A DNA stretch of 52,912 nucleotides. Origin: SIG565 sp045540055 (lineage in GTDB: Bacteria; Bacillota; Clostridia; Oscillospirales; Acutalibacteraceae). The notes under the pieces were generated by a model. The model did not search any database. It worked only from the letters and a program-made list of their open reading frames with translations, and was not told the DNA's origin. Below are positions 16,943 to 25,890 of the stretch, one piece after another. Both the position numbers and the translations under genes were made by a program. The stretch is taken from the NCBI GenBank assembly GCA_045540055.1, contig JAZQGO010000004.1, positions 1-52,912 on the forward strand, written 5' to 3'. Numbering within the stretch: position 1 is the stretch's first letter; each line of letters starts with the position of its first letter.

Positions 16943-18886
16943 ATGATTAAGGTAAGTCTGAACGGCAGTGAAAAAGAATTTGAAAATGGTATTTCGGTAT
17001 TTGACGCCGTTAAATCCTTGGGCGGCGGTATGTACAAAAGTGCCTGTGCCGCTAAAATCAATGGCGAAAACAAGGATTTAAGAACCGTTTTAGATGACGG
17101 TGATACCGTACAGATTCTCGGTTTTGAAGACGAATACGGCAGATGGACCTTCCGTCACACAGCATCCCACATTTTAGCACAGGCAGTTAAACGCATTTAT
17201 CCTGACGCGAAGCTTGCCATCGGCCCCGCCATTGACGACGGCTTCTACTATGATATTGACACCGATGAAAAGATTACCCCCGAAAGCCTCGATAAAATCG
17301 AAGCCGAAATGAAAAAGATAATTAAAGAGGATATCCGCCTCGAAAAGCAGGTTTTACCGAGAGCTGAGGCTATCAACCTCTTTAAAGAAAAGGATGAGCC
17401 CTACAAGGTAGAGCTTATTGAAGATTTACCTGAAAACAGTGAAATTAGCCTTTATACACAGGGCGAATTTACAGATTTGTGTGCCGGCGCACACTTGATG
17501 AGCACAGGTCTTGTTAAGGCATTCAAATTAACAAGTGCAACAGGTGCATATTGGCGCGGTGATTCAAGCAAAAAGATGCTCACCCGTATATACGGTACCG
17601 CCTACCCGAAGGCCGCCGCACTTGAAGAAAGACTTGCGCAAATTGAAGAGGCTAAAAAGCGCGACCACAACAAAATCGGTCGTGAGCTTGAACTCTTTAC
17701 AACGGTTGACACCATCGGTCAGGGACTGCCCGTAATGTTGCCTAAGGGCACACAGATTCTGCAAACTCTGCAGCGCTTTGTTGAGGATGAGGAGGCAAGA
17801 CGCGGTTGGCTTAGAACCAAAACTCCGCTTATGGCAAAGAGCGACCTTTATAAAATTTCAGGTCACTGGGACCACTATTTAGACGGTATGTTTGTTATGG
17901 GCGACCCGAATGACGAAACAAAAGAGTGCTTTGCCCTTCGTCCAATGACCTGCCCGTTCCAATACCAAGCATATCTTAACCGTCCGCGTTCTTACAGAGA
18001 TTTGCCGCTACGCTATGCCGAAACCTCTACCCTTTTCAGAAATGAGGATAGCGGTGAGATGCATGGACTTATTCGTGTTCGTCAGTTCACTATTTCGGAG
18101 GGTCACCTTATGTGTACCCCCGAACAGTTAGAGGATGAATTTAAGCGTTGTCTTGAGCTTACAACCTTTATGCTTAAAACCCTCGGTCTTTACGAGGACG
18201 TTTCATATCGCTTCTCACAGTGGGACCCGAGCGACACCGAAAAGTATATCGGTACTGCTGAGCAGTGGGATGAGGCACAGGGTATTATGGCTAATATCCT
18301 CGAAAAGCTCGAAATTCCCTATAAGGTGGGTATTGGCGAGGCTGCCTTCTACGGACCGAAGCTTGATATTCAGATAAAGAACGTTCACGGTAAAGAGGAT
18401 ACCCTCATCACCATTCAGATTGACCAGATGCTTGCCGAAAAGTTCGGTATGGAATATACCGACCGCGACGGCGTTAAGAAAAATCCGTATATTATTCACC
18501 GTACATCCATTGGTTGCTACGAGCGCACCTTGGCACTTCTTATCGAAAAATATGCAGGTGCATTCCCTGTTTGGATGGCGCCCGTTCAGGTTAAAATGCT
18601 ACCCATTGCCGACCGTCATCTCGATTACACCTATGAGGTTAAAAATAAGCTCGAGGCTAAGGGTATTCGTGTAGAAATCGACGACCGCAATGAGAAGATA
18701 GGTTATAAGATTCGTGAAGCAAGACTTCAAAAAGTACCCTATATGCTTATTATTGGTGATAACGAGGTCGAAAACAGCGCATTATCGGTTCGTCAGCGCG
18801 GTGAAAACGGCGACCTCGGCAGTATGTCGGTCCGTGAATATATTGCGCGCATAACCGAGGAAATCGATAACAAGGTTATAAAATAA
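16943..18886 (+). CDS. thrS: Threonyl-tRNA synthetase
   Basis: 647 aa from the ATG at 16943, which follows TGGAGG; the upstream in-frame extension would run through the terminator. The TGS domain (about 1-61) is followed by the second additional editing domain with the RHTASHILAQAVKRI and CAGAH motifs, then the class II catalytic core (motif 2 FRNEDSGEMHGLIRVRQFT split near 380, motif 3 SIGCYERTLALLIEKY near 518) and the anticodon-binding domain (from about 545). It charges tRNA-Thr. Expression is controlled by the T-box directly upstream. Confidence 0.98.
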   Translation: MIKVSLNGSEKEFENGISVFDAVKSLGGGMYKSACAAKINGENKDLRTVLDDGDTVQILGFEDEYGRWTFRHTASHILAQAVKRIYPDAKLAIGPAIDDGFYYDIDTDEKITPESLDKIEAEMKKIIKEDIRLEKQVLPRAEAINLFKEKDEPYKVELIEDLPENSEISLYTQGEFTDLCAGAHLMSTGLVKAFKLTSATGAYWRGDSSKKMLTRIYGTAYPKAAALEERLAQIEEAKKRDHNKIGRELELFTTVDTIGQGLPVMLPKGTQILQTLQRFVEDEEARRGWLRTKTPLMAKSDLYKISGHWDHYLDGMFVMGDPNDETKECFALRPMTCPFQYQAYLNRPRSYRDLPLRYAETSTLFRNEDSGEMHGLIRVRQFTISEGHLMCTPEQLEDEFKRCLELTTFMLKTLGLYEDVSYRFSQWDPSDTEKYIGTAEQWDEAQGIMANILEKLEIPYKVGIGEAAFYGPKLDIQIKNVHGKEDTLITIQIDQMLAEKFGMEYTDRDGVKKNPYIIHRTSIGCYERTLALLIEKYAGAFPVWMAPVQVKMLPIADRHLDYTYEVKNKLEAKGIRVEIDDRNEKIGYKIREARLQKVPYMLIIGDNEVENSALSVRQRGENGDLGSMSVREYIARITEEIDNKVIK

Positions 18887-18924
18887 AGAAATTTACAAAT
18901 ATTTTAATTAAAGAGGTGAAAACA

Positions 18925-19125
18925 ATGGCCGTAAGGCTTAACGAAAATAAGGAAATTGTTGAGGTTATCAAAAAGGGTCTTAAAGAAAGGGGCGGATATT
19001 GTCCCTGCCGCAGAGAAATGACCGAGGATAACAAGTGCATCTGCAAGGAATTTCGCGAGCAGATGAACGACCCCGATTTTGAGGGCTACTGCCATTGTAT
19101 GCTATACTATAAATCGAGGGATTAG
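18925..19125 (+). CDS. Ferredoxin-thioredoxin reductase catalytic-subunit-like [4Fe-4S] protein
   Basis: 66 aa from the ATG at 18925 (AGAGGTG upstream; the GTG inside that site is rejected). It carries CPC (about 29-31), CIC (about 42-44) and CHC (about 61-63), the CPC-x-C-x-C-x-CHC pattern of the FTR beta chain, whose [4Fe-4S] cluster and redox disulfide transfer electrons to thioredoxin. It is shorter than plant FTR beta (about 110 aa) and no variable chain is nearby. Thioredoxin follows 38 bases downstream on the same strand, a strong functional pairing. The stop codon abuts a short repeat tract. The electron donor (ferredoxin, rubredoxin) cannot be read here. Confidence 0.85.
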   Translation: MAVRLNENKEIVEVIKKGLKERGGYCPCRREMTEDNKCICKEFREQMNDPDFEGYCHCMLYYKSRD

Positions 19126-19155
19126 GATACAGGATTTAGGATTTAGAGTTTAGGA
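19126..19155 (+). repeat. Interspersed GGATTTAGG repeat, copy 1
   Basis: A short imperfect tandem of GGATTTA/GGATACA units fills the gap between the FTR-like gene and trx. Related tracts occur at 23916-23961 and 42441-42469. The last unit merges with the thioredoxin ribosome binding site. Confidence 0.7.
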
Positions 19156-19163
19156 GGAATAAT

Positions 19164-19466
19164 ATGGTAAAGGTTATTACTGCAAATAATTTTGAGGCTG
19201 AGGTTTTAAGCAGTGACAAAACCGTACTTCTTGACTTTTGGGCAAGCTGGTGTGGTCCATGTCGTATGGTGTCCCCCATTGTTGACGAAATTGCCGAAGA
19301 AAACGACAACATTTGTGTAGGCAAAATCAACGTTGATGAAGAGCCGGCTCTCGCTAACGCCTTTAGTGTGCAGAGCATACCTATGTTGGTTGTAATAAAA
19401 AACGGAAAAATCGTCAATAGTGCCGTAGGCTATATGCCAAAGGAAAAGATTTTAGAGCTTTTATAG
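19164..19466 (+). CDS. trxA: Thioredoxin
   Basis: 100 aa. The active site WCGPC lies at about 28-32 in FWASWCGPCRMV, with the cis-Pro region QSIPMLVV near 72-79, both standard. It reduces cytoplasmic disulfides. AGGAGG lies 7 bases before the ATG. The neighbouring FTR-like protein upstream is its probable reductant; no NADPH-thioredoxin reductase gene is seen in the window. A strong terminator follows. Confidence 0.96.
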   Translation: MVKVITANNFEAEVLSSDKTVLLDFWASWCGPCRMVSPIVDEIAEENDNICVGKINVDEEPALANAFSVQSIPMLVVIKNGKIVNSAVGYMPKEKILELL

Positions 19467-19477
19467 TCAAAACATTT

Positions 19478-19515
19478 AAACCCCAAGCCAGTTAAATCGG
19501 CTTGGGGTTTTTCTT
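19478..19515 (+). terminator. Terminator after trxA
   Basis: AAACCCCAAGCC / GGCTTGGGGTTT forms a 12 bp stem followed by TTTTTCTT. Confidence 0.92.
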
Positions 19516-19575
19516 GAAAAATACATTCGTTTATGATATATTATCTTTTGTTATTATTATTTAGGAGTTTTAGTT

Positions 19576-20988
19576 TTGTCAAACGCACTTATTAAGAAAA
19601 ATTATCGAAATTATATTATTGCCGATAAGTATTTTTATCGCAGAGTATTGGCTATCGTACTGCCCATAATCGTGCAAAACACCATCACCAACGTTGTAAG
19701 TCTTCTTGACAACGTAATGGTCGGCCGGGTCGGCACACTTGAAATGTCGGCAGTTGCCATAGTTAATCAGCTCTTATTCGTTTTCATGCTCTGCATTTTC
19801 GGCGGTATGTCGGGTGTGGGCATTTTCTCAACCCAATACGCCGGAGCAAACGATGACGAGGGTATTCGTCAGTGCTTCCGCCTTAAAATGATTTTGGCAT
19901 TCGTTATGTTTATTGCGGCCGCGCTTATTTTTACCCTTTTGCCCGAAAAACTAATTTCGCTTTATATTGCCGAGGGTACTTCGGCAGAAATAGCCGCTGC
20001 CACCCTTTCGCACGGTGTTAACTACCTCAAGATTATGGTTATCGGCCTTCTACCCTTTGCCATAACTCAGGCCTATGCTAGCACTTTAAGAGAACTCGGT
20101 GAAACAAAGTTGCCCATGCTTTCAAGCATTGCGGCTATCCTTGTTAACCTCATATTTAACTATCTGCTTATTTTCGGTAAATTTGGTTTTCCAAGACTTG
20201 GTGTTGCGGGTGCCGCCATTGCCACCGTTATGTCTCGTTTTGTAGAATTGGTAATTTTAATTGTGGCAACTCACATAAAAAAGGATAAATACACCTTTAT
20301 TTGTGGTGCTTACAAAAGCCTTTATGCATCTAAAAGGCTCTGCCTTGACGCCCTGAAAAGAGGTACCCCTTTACTTATAAATGAGTTTTTGTGGTCGGCA
20401 GGTATGGCAATTCTGCTTCAATGCTATTCTGTCCGCGGTATAGACGTCGTTGCCGCCGCAAATATTTCAAGCACAATAAGCAACCTGTTTAACGTTGTGT
20501 TTATCTCGATGGGTAATGCAGTAGCAATTATGGTTGGACAGTATTTGGGTGCCAACAAAATTAAAGAGGCTAAAACTACGGTGTGGCGGCTTTTGTTTTT
20601 GGCGTGTGCCGTCTGTATAGCTATCGGTGGCGTTTTGGCACTGTGCGCCCCCTTTATTCCTCACATTTATAACGTTGAGCCGCACGTAAAAGCAATTGCT
20701 ACCAATATGCTTTATATCGTGGCACTTCTTATGCCGGTTTTCGCCTTTGCACATAATTGCTATTTCACACTGCGCTCGGGCGGCAAAACTGTTATGACTT
20801 TTATTTTTGATACGGGTGTTACTTGGGGCGTGTGCGTTCCCCTCGCCTTTATTTTAGCAAACTTTACCTCTTTAAATATAATTACAGTGTTTTTCCTTGT
20901 ACAAGCAGTTGAAATATTCAAATGCTTAATAGGCTTTTTACTCATCAAAAAAGGTATTTGGGTAAATAATATTATAGGACGGAATTAA
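19576..20988 (+). CDS. MATE-family multidrug/toxin efflux transporter
   Basis: 470 aa with about twelve hydrophobic segments in two halves, as in MATE antiporters that export organic cations with Na+ or H+. Recognisable segments are LPIIVQNTITNVVSLLDNVMVGR (split; near 27-50) and FSTQYAGANDD (about 92-102). The start is TTG at 19576, supported by AGGAG with 8 bases of spacing. It is the first of a three-gene plus-strand group (MATE, lipoprotein, isomerase) with 1-3 base gaps. Substrate unknown. Confidence 0.92.
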   Translation: MSNALIKKNYRNYIIADKYFYRRVLAIVLPIIVQNTITNVVSLLDNVMVGRVGTLEMSAVAIVNQLLFVFMLCIFGGMSGVGIFSTQYAGANDDEGIRQCFRLKMILAFVMFIAAALIFTLLPEKLISLYIAEGTSAEIAAATLSHGVNYLKIMVIGLLPFAITQAYASTLRELGETKLPMLSSIAAILVNLIFNYLLIFGKFGFPRLGVAGAAIATVMSRFVELVILIVATHIKKDKYTFICGAYKSLYASKRLCLDALKRGTPLLINEFLWSAGMAILLQCYSVRGIDVVAAANISSTISNLFNVVFISMGNAVAIMVGQYLGANKIKEAKTTVWRLLFLACAVCIAIGGVLALCAPFIPHIYNVEPHVKAIATNMLYIVALLMPVFAFAHNCYFTLRSGGKTVMTFIFDTGVTWGVCVPLAFILANFTSLNIITVFFLVQAVEIFKCLIGFLLIKKGIWVNNIIGRN

Positions 20989-20989
20989 A

Positions 20990-21580
20990 ATGATTAAAAT
21001 CATACGCACAGCTCTTTGCTTTTTGATTTGTGTATCATTAGTCGCCTTGTGTGGCTGCAACAGGCAAAGCACCTCCACAATAGGCGGTGCCGATGCGCCA
21101 AAGCTCGTGTATGAATCTACCCTTTCTTACTCGTGGCTTGGTATTGGCAACCACAATATTCTTATTAAAAACTCACTCAACATTGATAAAATGGACAGTG
21201 ACAGCATAGAGCATCTGCCGATTTTTAAATTTGAAAACAAACAAGAATTAGATGACTTTAAAAAGAATATTTTTGTTTCCTTCACCCTTGATGAATCTCA
21301 TGGCGGTGTGCCGTCGTTTAATGCTGCTACGAGAAGTTTTGATGAGGAACACTTCAAAGAAAACACCATTTTACTTGTAGGCATCCCTGCCACAAGCGGT
21401 TCGGTACGTCACTATGTTGACAGTATTGATATTGAAAACGGAAACCTCTTAGTTTCGGTAGGCGTAAATACACCGAATGCCGTTACAATGGATTTAATAA
21501 GCTGGTTTATATTAGTTTCGGTAAACAAAGAACACCTTGAAAACGTAACAAGCTTTGATGCTGTTTATTTGGGAGGTTAA
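20990..21580 (+). CDS. Putative lipoprotein, possibly PrcB-like
   Basis: 196 aa. The N-terminus is a lipoprotein signal with lipobox ALCGC (Cys about 23). The remainder is a small beta-rich domain; the phrase KENTILLVGIPATSG followed by DIENGNLLVSVGV resembles PrcB/protease-complex accessory proteins, but only weakly. It begins one base after the MATE stop, so the two are coupled. I do not recognise a precise function. Confidence 0.7.
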   Translation: MIKIIRTALCFLICVSLVALCGCNRQSTSTIGGADAPKLVYESTLSYSWLGIGNHNILIKNSLNIDKMDSDSIEHLPIFKFENKQELDDFKKNIFVSFTLDESHGGVPSFNAATRSFDEEHFKENTILLVGIPATSGSVRHYVDSIDIENGNLLVSVGVNTPNAVTMDLISWFILVSVNKEHLENVTSFDAVYLGG

Positions 21581-21583
21581 TTT

Positions 21584-22431
21584 ATGTTCGGTTGCCGTCT
21601 TTGTCTTGCAACTTCACCCGATTTTAAATTACCTATTACCGATCAGATTAAATTGTTTAAGCGAATTGGATTTGACGGTTTTTTACCGCCTGGAGTCCCG
21701 ACGAACCCATTGCAGAATATGCGAGTGTTGCCAAGCAAACCGGTATGATATATCAATCAGTTCACGCACCCATGTGGCAAATTGCAGATATATGGGGTGA
21801 TGCTGAAAATAAAGCAAACGATATAGTTAACACCCTTATTGCCTGCCTTAATTCCTGTGCCGAAAACGGCGTACCCATTATGGTTTCACACGCTTATATT
21901 GGCTTTGACGACCCCTTTGCCGCGCCTAATGAAAAGGGGCTTGAGCGTTTTGGTAAAGTTGTCGATGTAGCTAAAAAATTAGGCGTTAAGCTTGACTTTG
22001 AAAATACCGAGGGTATTCACTTTCTTGATGCAGTTATGGAGCGTTTTAAGGACTGCGACCATGTTGGATTTTGCTTCGATTCGGGACATGCCAACTACTA
22101 CACCCCCACGCGCGATTTACTGGGCGATTACGGTGACCGTCTTATTGCCACCCACCTTAACGATAATTTGGGTGTTAAGGATAAAAACGGTAAAATATTT
22201 TGGACCGATGACCTTCATTTATTGCCCTTTGACGGTATTATTGACTGGGAAACAGTAGCAGCAGCGCTCGATAGATGCGGCTTTGACGGCTATATGACCT
22301 TTGAGCTTAAAATTCACAAGGTAGAAGACCGCCACGAAAACGACAGATACCGTAAAATAAGCCTTGAAGAGTATCTTTCCGAATGCTATGCATGTGCCTG
22401 TCGCGTTGCTAATCTACGAAAAAATAAATAA
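21584..22431 (+). pseudogene. Sugar phosphate isomerase/epimerase (AP endonuclease family 2), single-base frameshift
   Basis: The ATG at 21584 follows GGGAGG and opens MFGCRLCLATSPDF, but the frame stops at a TGA near 21748. The second frame, usable from 21745, continues as a normal TIM-barrel isomerase (SVHAPMWQIADIWGD, HLNDNLGV, GFDGYMTFELK). Adding one T to the six-T tract at about 21679-21684 restores a continuous 283-residue protein through DGFFTAWSPDEPIAEYA. So this is one gene with a -1 homopolymer change: a real mutation, a phase-variable tract, or an assembly error. Intact family members interconvert or epimerise sugars using metal-binding His/Glu residues; the substrate is unknown. 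Confidence 0.85.
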
Positions 22432-22435
22432 ATTT

Positions 22436-22463
22436 AAGCGACAGAAAATTCTGTCGCTTTTTT
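22436..22463 (+). terminator. Terminator after the isomerase gene
   Basis: AAGCGACAG / CTGTCGCTT stem with a six-base loop followed by a T-run. Confidence 0.92.
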
Positions 22464-22464
22464 G

Positions 22465-22493
22465 TGGAAATTTGAAAAATTTTGTAGTATAAT
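22465..22493 (+). promoter_or_regulatory. Candidate promoter of the second MATE gene
   Basis: TGGAAA at 22465-22470, 17 bases, then a perfect TATAAT at 22488-22493; the ATG lies about 30 bases downstream. Confidence 0.6.
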
Positions 22494-22524
22494 TGTTGGG
22501 TGATTTTAATTTTCGGGAGTTCTT

Positions 22525-23889
22525 ATGGAAAAGGAAAACATTTTAGGTTATGAAAAAGTACCAAAGCTAATATTAAAATTCGCATTGCCAAGTATATTTG
22601 CGATGATAATATCCTCACTTTATAATATTGTCGACCAAATTTTCATCGGTCAGGGTGTCGGTACGCTTGGCAACGGTGCTACCAATGTGTCCTTCCCCAT
22701 CACCACAATCTGCCTTGCGATTTCACTGCTTATCGGTGTTGGTTGTGCGGCAGGCTTTTCGCTAAAGCTCGGTGCGGGCGACGGTAAAACTGCAACAAAG
22801 TACGTCGGCAATGCAATTATTATGATGGCGATTTTTGGCGTGCTGTACGGCATTGTGACCTTTATTTTTTCACGGGGGATGCTCACCGTTTTCGGTGCGA
22901 CCGAAAACATTATGCCCTATGCGCTCGAGTATACACGTGTTATTGCCGTTGGTATACCCTTCCTCGTTACCATAAACGTAATGAGTGCGCTTATTCGCGC
23001 CGACGGCAGCCCCACCTACTCTATGCTTTGTATGGTGTCGGGTGCTGTTGTAAACACCATCCTCGACTACATTTTTGTTATGGTTTTAGGATGGGGTATG
23101 TCGGGTGCCGCCTGGGCAACCGTTATCGGTCAGGTTGTTTCTTTCTTGATGGCTATCGCTTACGTGTTCAAATTCAAAAGCATTAAGCTTAACCGCGACG
23201 CCTTTACGGTCGACCTTAAAATCTGGCTTAAAATTGCAAGCCTCGGTCTTAGCAACAGCTTAAATCAGGTCGCCATTACCCTTGTGCAAATTGTACTTAA
23301 TAATTCTCTGAAATTCTACGGTGCACTATCAAGCTATGGTGCCGATATCCCCCTTGCAGCCTGCGGAATTGTTATGAAGGTGAATTCAATTCTTGTTTCA
23401 ATTTTCGTCGGTATGTCGCAGGGCTCACAGCCCATTATCGGCTTTAACTACGGTGCGGGTAAATTCAGGCGCGTAAAGCAGACGTATATCACCGCCTGCG
23501 TTGCCACCGTCGCAATTTCGATGCTCGGCTTCGTGGCATTCCAAACTATACCCGAGCATATAATTTCACTGTTCGGCAAGGATAAAGACCCGCTTTATAT
23601 CGAATTTGCCGTTATGTTTATGCGCTCGTTTTTATTTATGGTAGCAATAAACGGTGTTCAGACAATTTCGTCAAACTTCTTCTCGGCAATCGGCAAGCCC
23701 ATTAAGGGTGCTTTCTTATCACTCACACGTCAGGTGCTTTTCTTAATACCGCTTGTACTCATCATGCCGACCTTCTTTGGTGTTAAGGGCATACTCTACA
23801 CAGCCCCAATATCCGACTCCTTGGCGTTTATATTATCAATTACACTTGTTTTAACTGAATTTCGGAAAATTAAAAAATTAGAAAAATAG
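22525..23889 (+). CDS. MATE-family efflux transporter (second copy)
   Basis: 454 aa with about twelve membrane segments. Recognisable MATE segments are SLYNIVDQIFIGQGVG (about 31-46), GFSLKLGAGDG (about 77-87), VGMSQGSQPIIGFNYGAG (about 295-312). It belongs to the MepA/NorM-like branch and is clearly different in sequence from the first MATE, so the two are not a recent duplication. It stands alone between its own promoter and a palindrome. Confidence 0.94.
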   Translation: MEKENILGYEKVPKLILKFALPSIFAMIISSLYNIVDQIFIGQGVGTLGNGATNVSFPITTICLAISLLIGVGCAAGFSLKLGAGDGKTATKYVGNAIIMMAIFGVLYGIVTFIFSRGMLTVFGATENIMPYALEYTRVIAVGIPFLVTINVMSALIRADGSPTYSMLCMVSGAVVNTILDYIFVMVLGWGMSGAAWATVIGQVVSFLMAIAYVFKFKSIKLNRDAFTVDLKIWLKIASLGLSNSLNQVAITLVQIVLNNSLKFYGALSSYGADIPLAACGIVMKVNSILVSIFVGMSQGSQPIIGFNYGAGKFRRVKQTYITACVATVAISMLGFVAFQTIPEHIISLFGKDKDPLYIEFAVMFMRSFLFMVAINGVQTISSNFFSAIGKPIKGAFLSLTRQVLFLIPLVLIMPTFFGVKGILYTAPISDSLAFILSITLVLTEFRKIKKLEK

Positions 23890-23915
23890 AAGGGGCGACC
23901 ATTGGTCGCCCCTTC
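23888..23915. repeat. Perfect palindromic hairpin after MATE gene
   Basis: AGAAGGGGCGACC / GGTCGCCCCTTCT, a 13 bp GC-rich stem with an ATT-type tight loop, overlaps the end of the MATE frame. No T-run follows on the plus strand, so it may be an intergenic REP-like element or an mRNA 3' stabilising hairpin rather than a classical terminator. Confidence 0.7.
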
Positions 23916-23961
23916 TAAATCCTAACCCCTATGTCCTAAATCCTAACCCCTAAATCCTAAT
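23916..23961. repeat. Interspersed CCTAAATCCTAACCCCTA repeat, copy 2
   Basis: Five to six telomere-like units of TCCTAA(A/C)(T/C)C type fill the gap between the palindrome and the convergent lipoprotein gene; the lipoprotein stop codon (TAG) is formed by the repeat itself. Confidence 0.75.
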
Positions 23962-24448
23962 TAAGTATTTTGGCATTCGAAAATCTGACATTTATGTTGT
24001 CATCAAGCTCGAGTGTTAGTGGCAGTCCCGTTTTGCCGAAGGTTATCTCATACTCGTCACCGTTTATTTCACCCTCAATGGTATAAATACCGTCATCCTC
24101 GCGGGCGAGTCTGCTGTCAATATCCTTAAACACCGAATATATCTTATCGGCAACGCCGAAAAATTGGGTGTTGTTTTCGTTTGGCACGTACTCAATGCCG
24201 TTATAAATCGCCTTGACCGAATCAGGCGCAAAAATGAACGAAATGTCCGACAATACGTCGGGTTCATTTATTTTCATAGTAAAAACTCCGTCATTATCTA
24301 TAGTGATGTCGGTGTTATAATTTTCATTATAATACGAAATATGCGCCGTAACACCTATGCCTTTGCTTATTGGGACTATCTCTCTAACCCCACAAGCGCA
24401 CAAAGACATAAAGGTTATGACGCATAAAAAACTTACTATTTTTCGCAT
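23957..24448 (-). CDS. Putative lipoprotein of unknown function
   Basis: 163 aa from the ATG at 24448. The lipobox SLCAC (Cys about 19) follows a short hydrophobic signal. The mature part is acidic and beta-rich (TDITIDNDGVFTMKIN, EGEINGDEYEITFG, LTLELDDNIN), suggesting a small beta-sandwich. It starts 8 bases after the nnrD stop on the same strand, so it is the last gene of the DUF-nnrD-lipoprotein unit. I do not recognise the family. Confidence 0.75.
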   Translation of the reverse strand: MRKIVSFLCVITFMSLCACGVREIVPISKGIGVTAHISYYNENYNTDITIDNDGVFTMKINEPDVLSDISFIFAPDSVKAIYNGIEYVPNENNTQFFGVADKIYSVFKDIDSRLAREDDGIYTIEGEINGDEYEITFGKTGLPLTLELDDNINVRFSNAKILN

Positions 24449-24455
24449 AGCACCG

Positions 24456-25319
24456 CTACCCTTCAAGCTTTTTAAACAGACAGGGCAACTCATCAATAAT
24501 ATCACTCGGTAGCATTGAGGTTTGCGACTGTTTCTCTGCCGCCATATCACCCGCCGCCGAGTGCACCCACACCGCCGAGGTTACGGCAAAATCTATATCG
24601 CTCTCTCTTGCTAAAAAAGCCGCTAAAATACCCGATAAGGTGTCGCCGCTACCACCCGTAGCCATACCGGCATTACCAATGGTGTTTAGATAGGTGCCAC
24701 CTTGCGTTGTGACCACCGTTTCGGCACCCTTTAGTACCGTAATAACACCGTATTTGTCGGTGAAGTACCTTGCAGTATTTATTCGGTTTGACTCGATTTC
24801 GGCAATGCTTTTGCCCATTAGCCTTGACATCTCGCCCGGGTGGGGTGTCAAAATAATGGGTACTGCTGTCTGCTTAATAATATCTATGTTGCGGGACAGC
24901 AGATTTATGCCATCGGCATCGATTATAAAGGGACACTGAACTTTATTTATAAGCATCTTTAAAATTTCGGCATTATCGTCCGATGCACCCGAGCCGCAGC
25001 CGAAAAGCACTACGTCAACATTTTTTATATGCTCACAAATTTTTGGTATATCCTCACGGCTAAGTGTACCGTCAAGTGATGTTTTAAGCGGCACAAACAC
25101 CGCCTCGGGGATTTGCCGCGCGGCTATATCGTAAATTTTATCGGGCAGTATTATTTTGGCGATACCAACGCCGCTTCTAAGCGCCGCCTTGCCTGCCAAA
25201 ACGGCGGCACCTGCCATACCATAGCTGCCGCATATAAGTACTGCTGTACCGTATGTACCCTTGTGCGAATTTTTGTCGCGTGGCGGATAACTCGGTTGTT
25301 CTATAATCTTAACGTCCAT
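24456..25319 (-). CDS. nnrD: ADP-dependent (S)-NAD(P)H-hydrate dehydratase
   Basis: 287 aa from the ATG at 25319, which starts one base after the upstream stop; an in-frame TTG at 25331 would overlap that gene. This is the YjeF C-terminal (COG0063) ribokinase-like domain alone, without the NnrE epimerase half. Motifs: SHKGTYGTAVLICGSYGMAG split near residue 18-37, LTPHPGEMSRL (about 154-164), and GNAGMATGGSGDTLSG (about 212-227) with the catalytic Asp. It repairs hydrated nicotinamide cofactors using ADP or ATP. Confidence 0.93.
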   Translation of the reverse strand: MDVKIIEQPSYPPRDKNSHKGTYGTAVLICGSYGMAGAAVLAGKAALRSGVGIAKIILPDKIYDIAARQIPEAVFVPLKTSLDGTLSREDIPKICEHIKNVDVVLFGCGSGASDDNAEILKMLINKVQCPFIIDADGINLLSRNIDIIKQTAVPIILTPHPGEMSRLMGKSIAEIESNRINTARYFTDKYGVITVLKGAETVVTTQGGTYLNTIGNAGMATGGSGDTLSGILAAFLARESDIDFAVTSAVWVHSAAGDMAAEKQSQTSMLPSDIIDELPCLFKKLEG

Positions 25320-25320
25320 A

Positions 25321-25836
25321 TTAGTCTGCAAAAAGCTCTTTTGCCATTGTGCGCGGTACGCACTCCTTTATGGCATTCTTTAATTTCTCATTGGGAGAAA
25401 AAACGATAAGCCGCTTTTTGCCATTATTATCGACTAACATATACTGGGCATTGGGGTCATCCTCATTACAGAAAATGAGGGTTTCTTTAGCATCGGTAAC
25501 CGGCTTTGCGGCCTTGTTATATTTACCGGCACGTAAAATTTGCTTACACTCGAAGGAAACGATGCGCTTTCTCGAGCTCTTGGCAACAATTTTATCTACA
25601 TCAAGTGTTCCATTAGTGATTATATATTCATACTCGACAAAAAACATAAGCAAAAGCTTGTATGCACCGAAAACCACACCCACAGTGCCTAAAAGTAAAA
25701 GATTATATCCGGGGTTCATTGAATACATAAAGCACAGCACCGCCAAGACTGCCGCCACAATGACTATAAGTGCCATTAAGATTATTCTCGCCACACTGTT
25801 TTTTATTTTTACTATCTGTTCAACAAAAACGTCCAT
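25321..25836 (-). CDS. Small membrane protein, DUF6106-like
   Basis: 171 aa from the ATG at 25836, preceded by AGGAG with 7 bases of spacing. Two adjacent transmembrane segments (about 19-40 and 46-66) are followed by a roughly 100-residue cytoplasmic domain beginning YEYIITNGTLDVDKI, a PH-like pattern. The start MDVFVEQIVK and the layout resemble DUF6106, recalled rather than searched. It is the first gene of a three-gene minus-strand unit with nnrD and a lipoprotein, divergent from pqqD. Function unknown. Confidence 0.65.
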   Translation of the reverse strand: MDVFVEQIVKIKNSVARIILMALIVIVAAVLAVLCFMYSMNPGYNLLLLGTVGVVFGAYKLLLMFFVEYEYIITNGTLDVDKIVAKSSRKRIVSFECKQILRAGKYNKAAKPVTDAKETLIFCNEDDPNAQYMLVDNNGKKRLIVFSPNEKLKNAIKECVPRTMAKELFAD

Positions 25837-25890
25837 TTTAATACTCCTATAATTTTTTCTGTCTTTATTATACAACACTAATACCGGCAC

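Noticed and set aside
19126..23961. CRISPR-like array from CCTAA/GGATTTAGG repeats
   Set aside because: Units are 7-9 bases, without spacers, and no cas gene is present.
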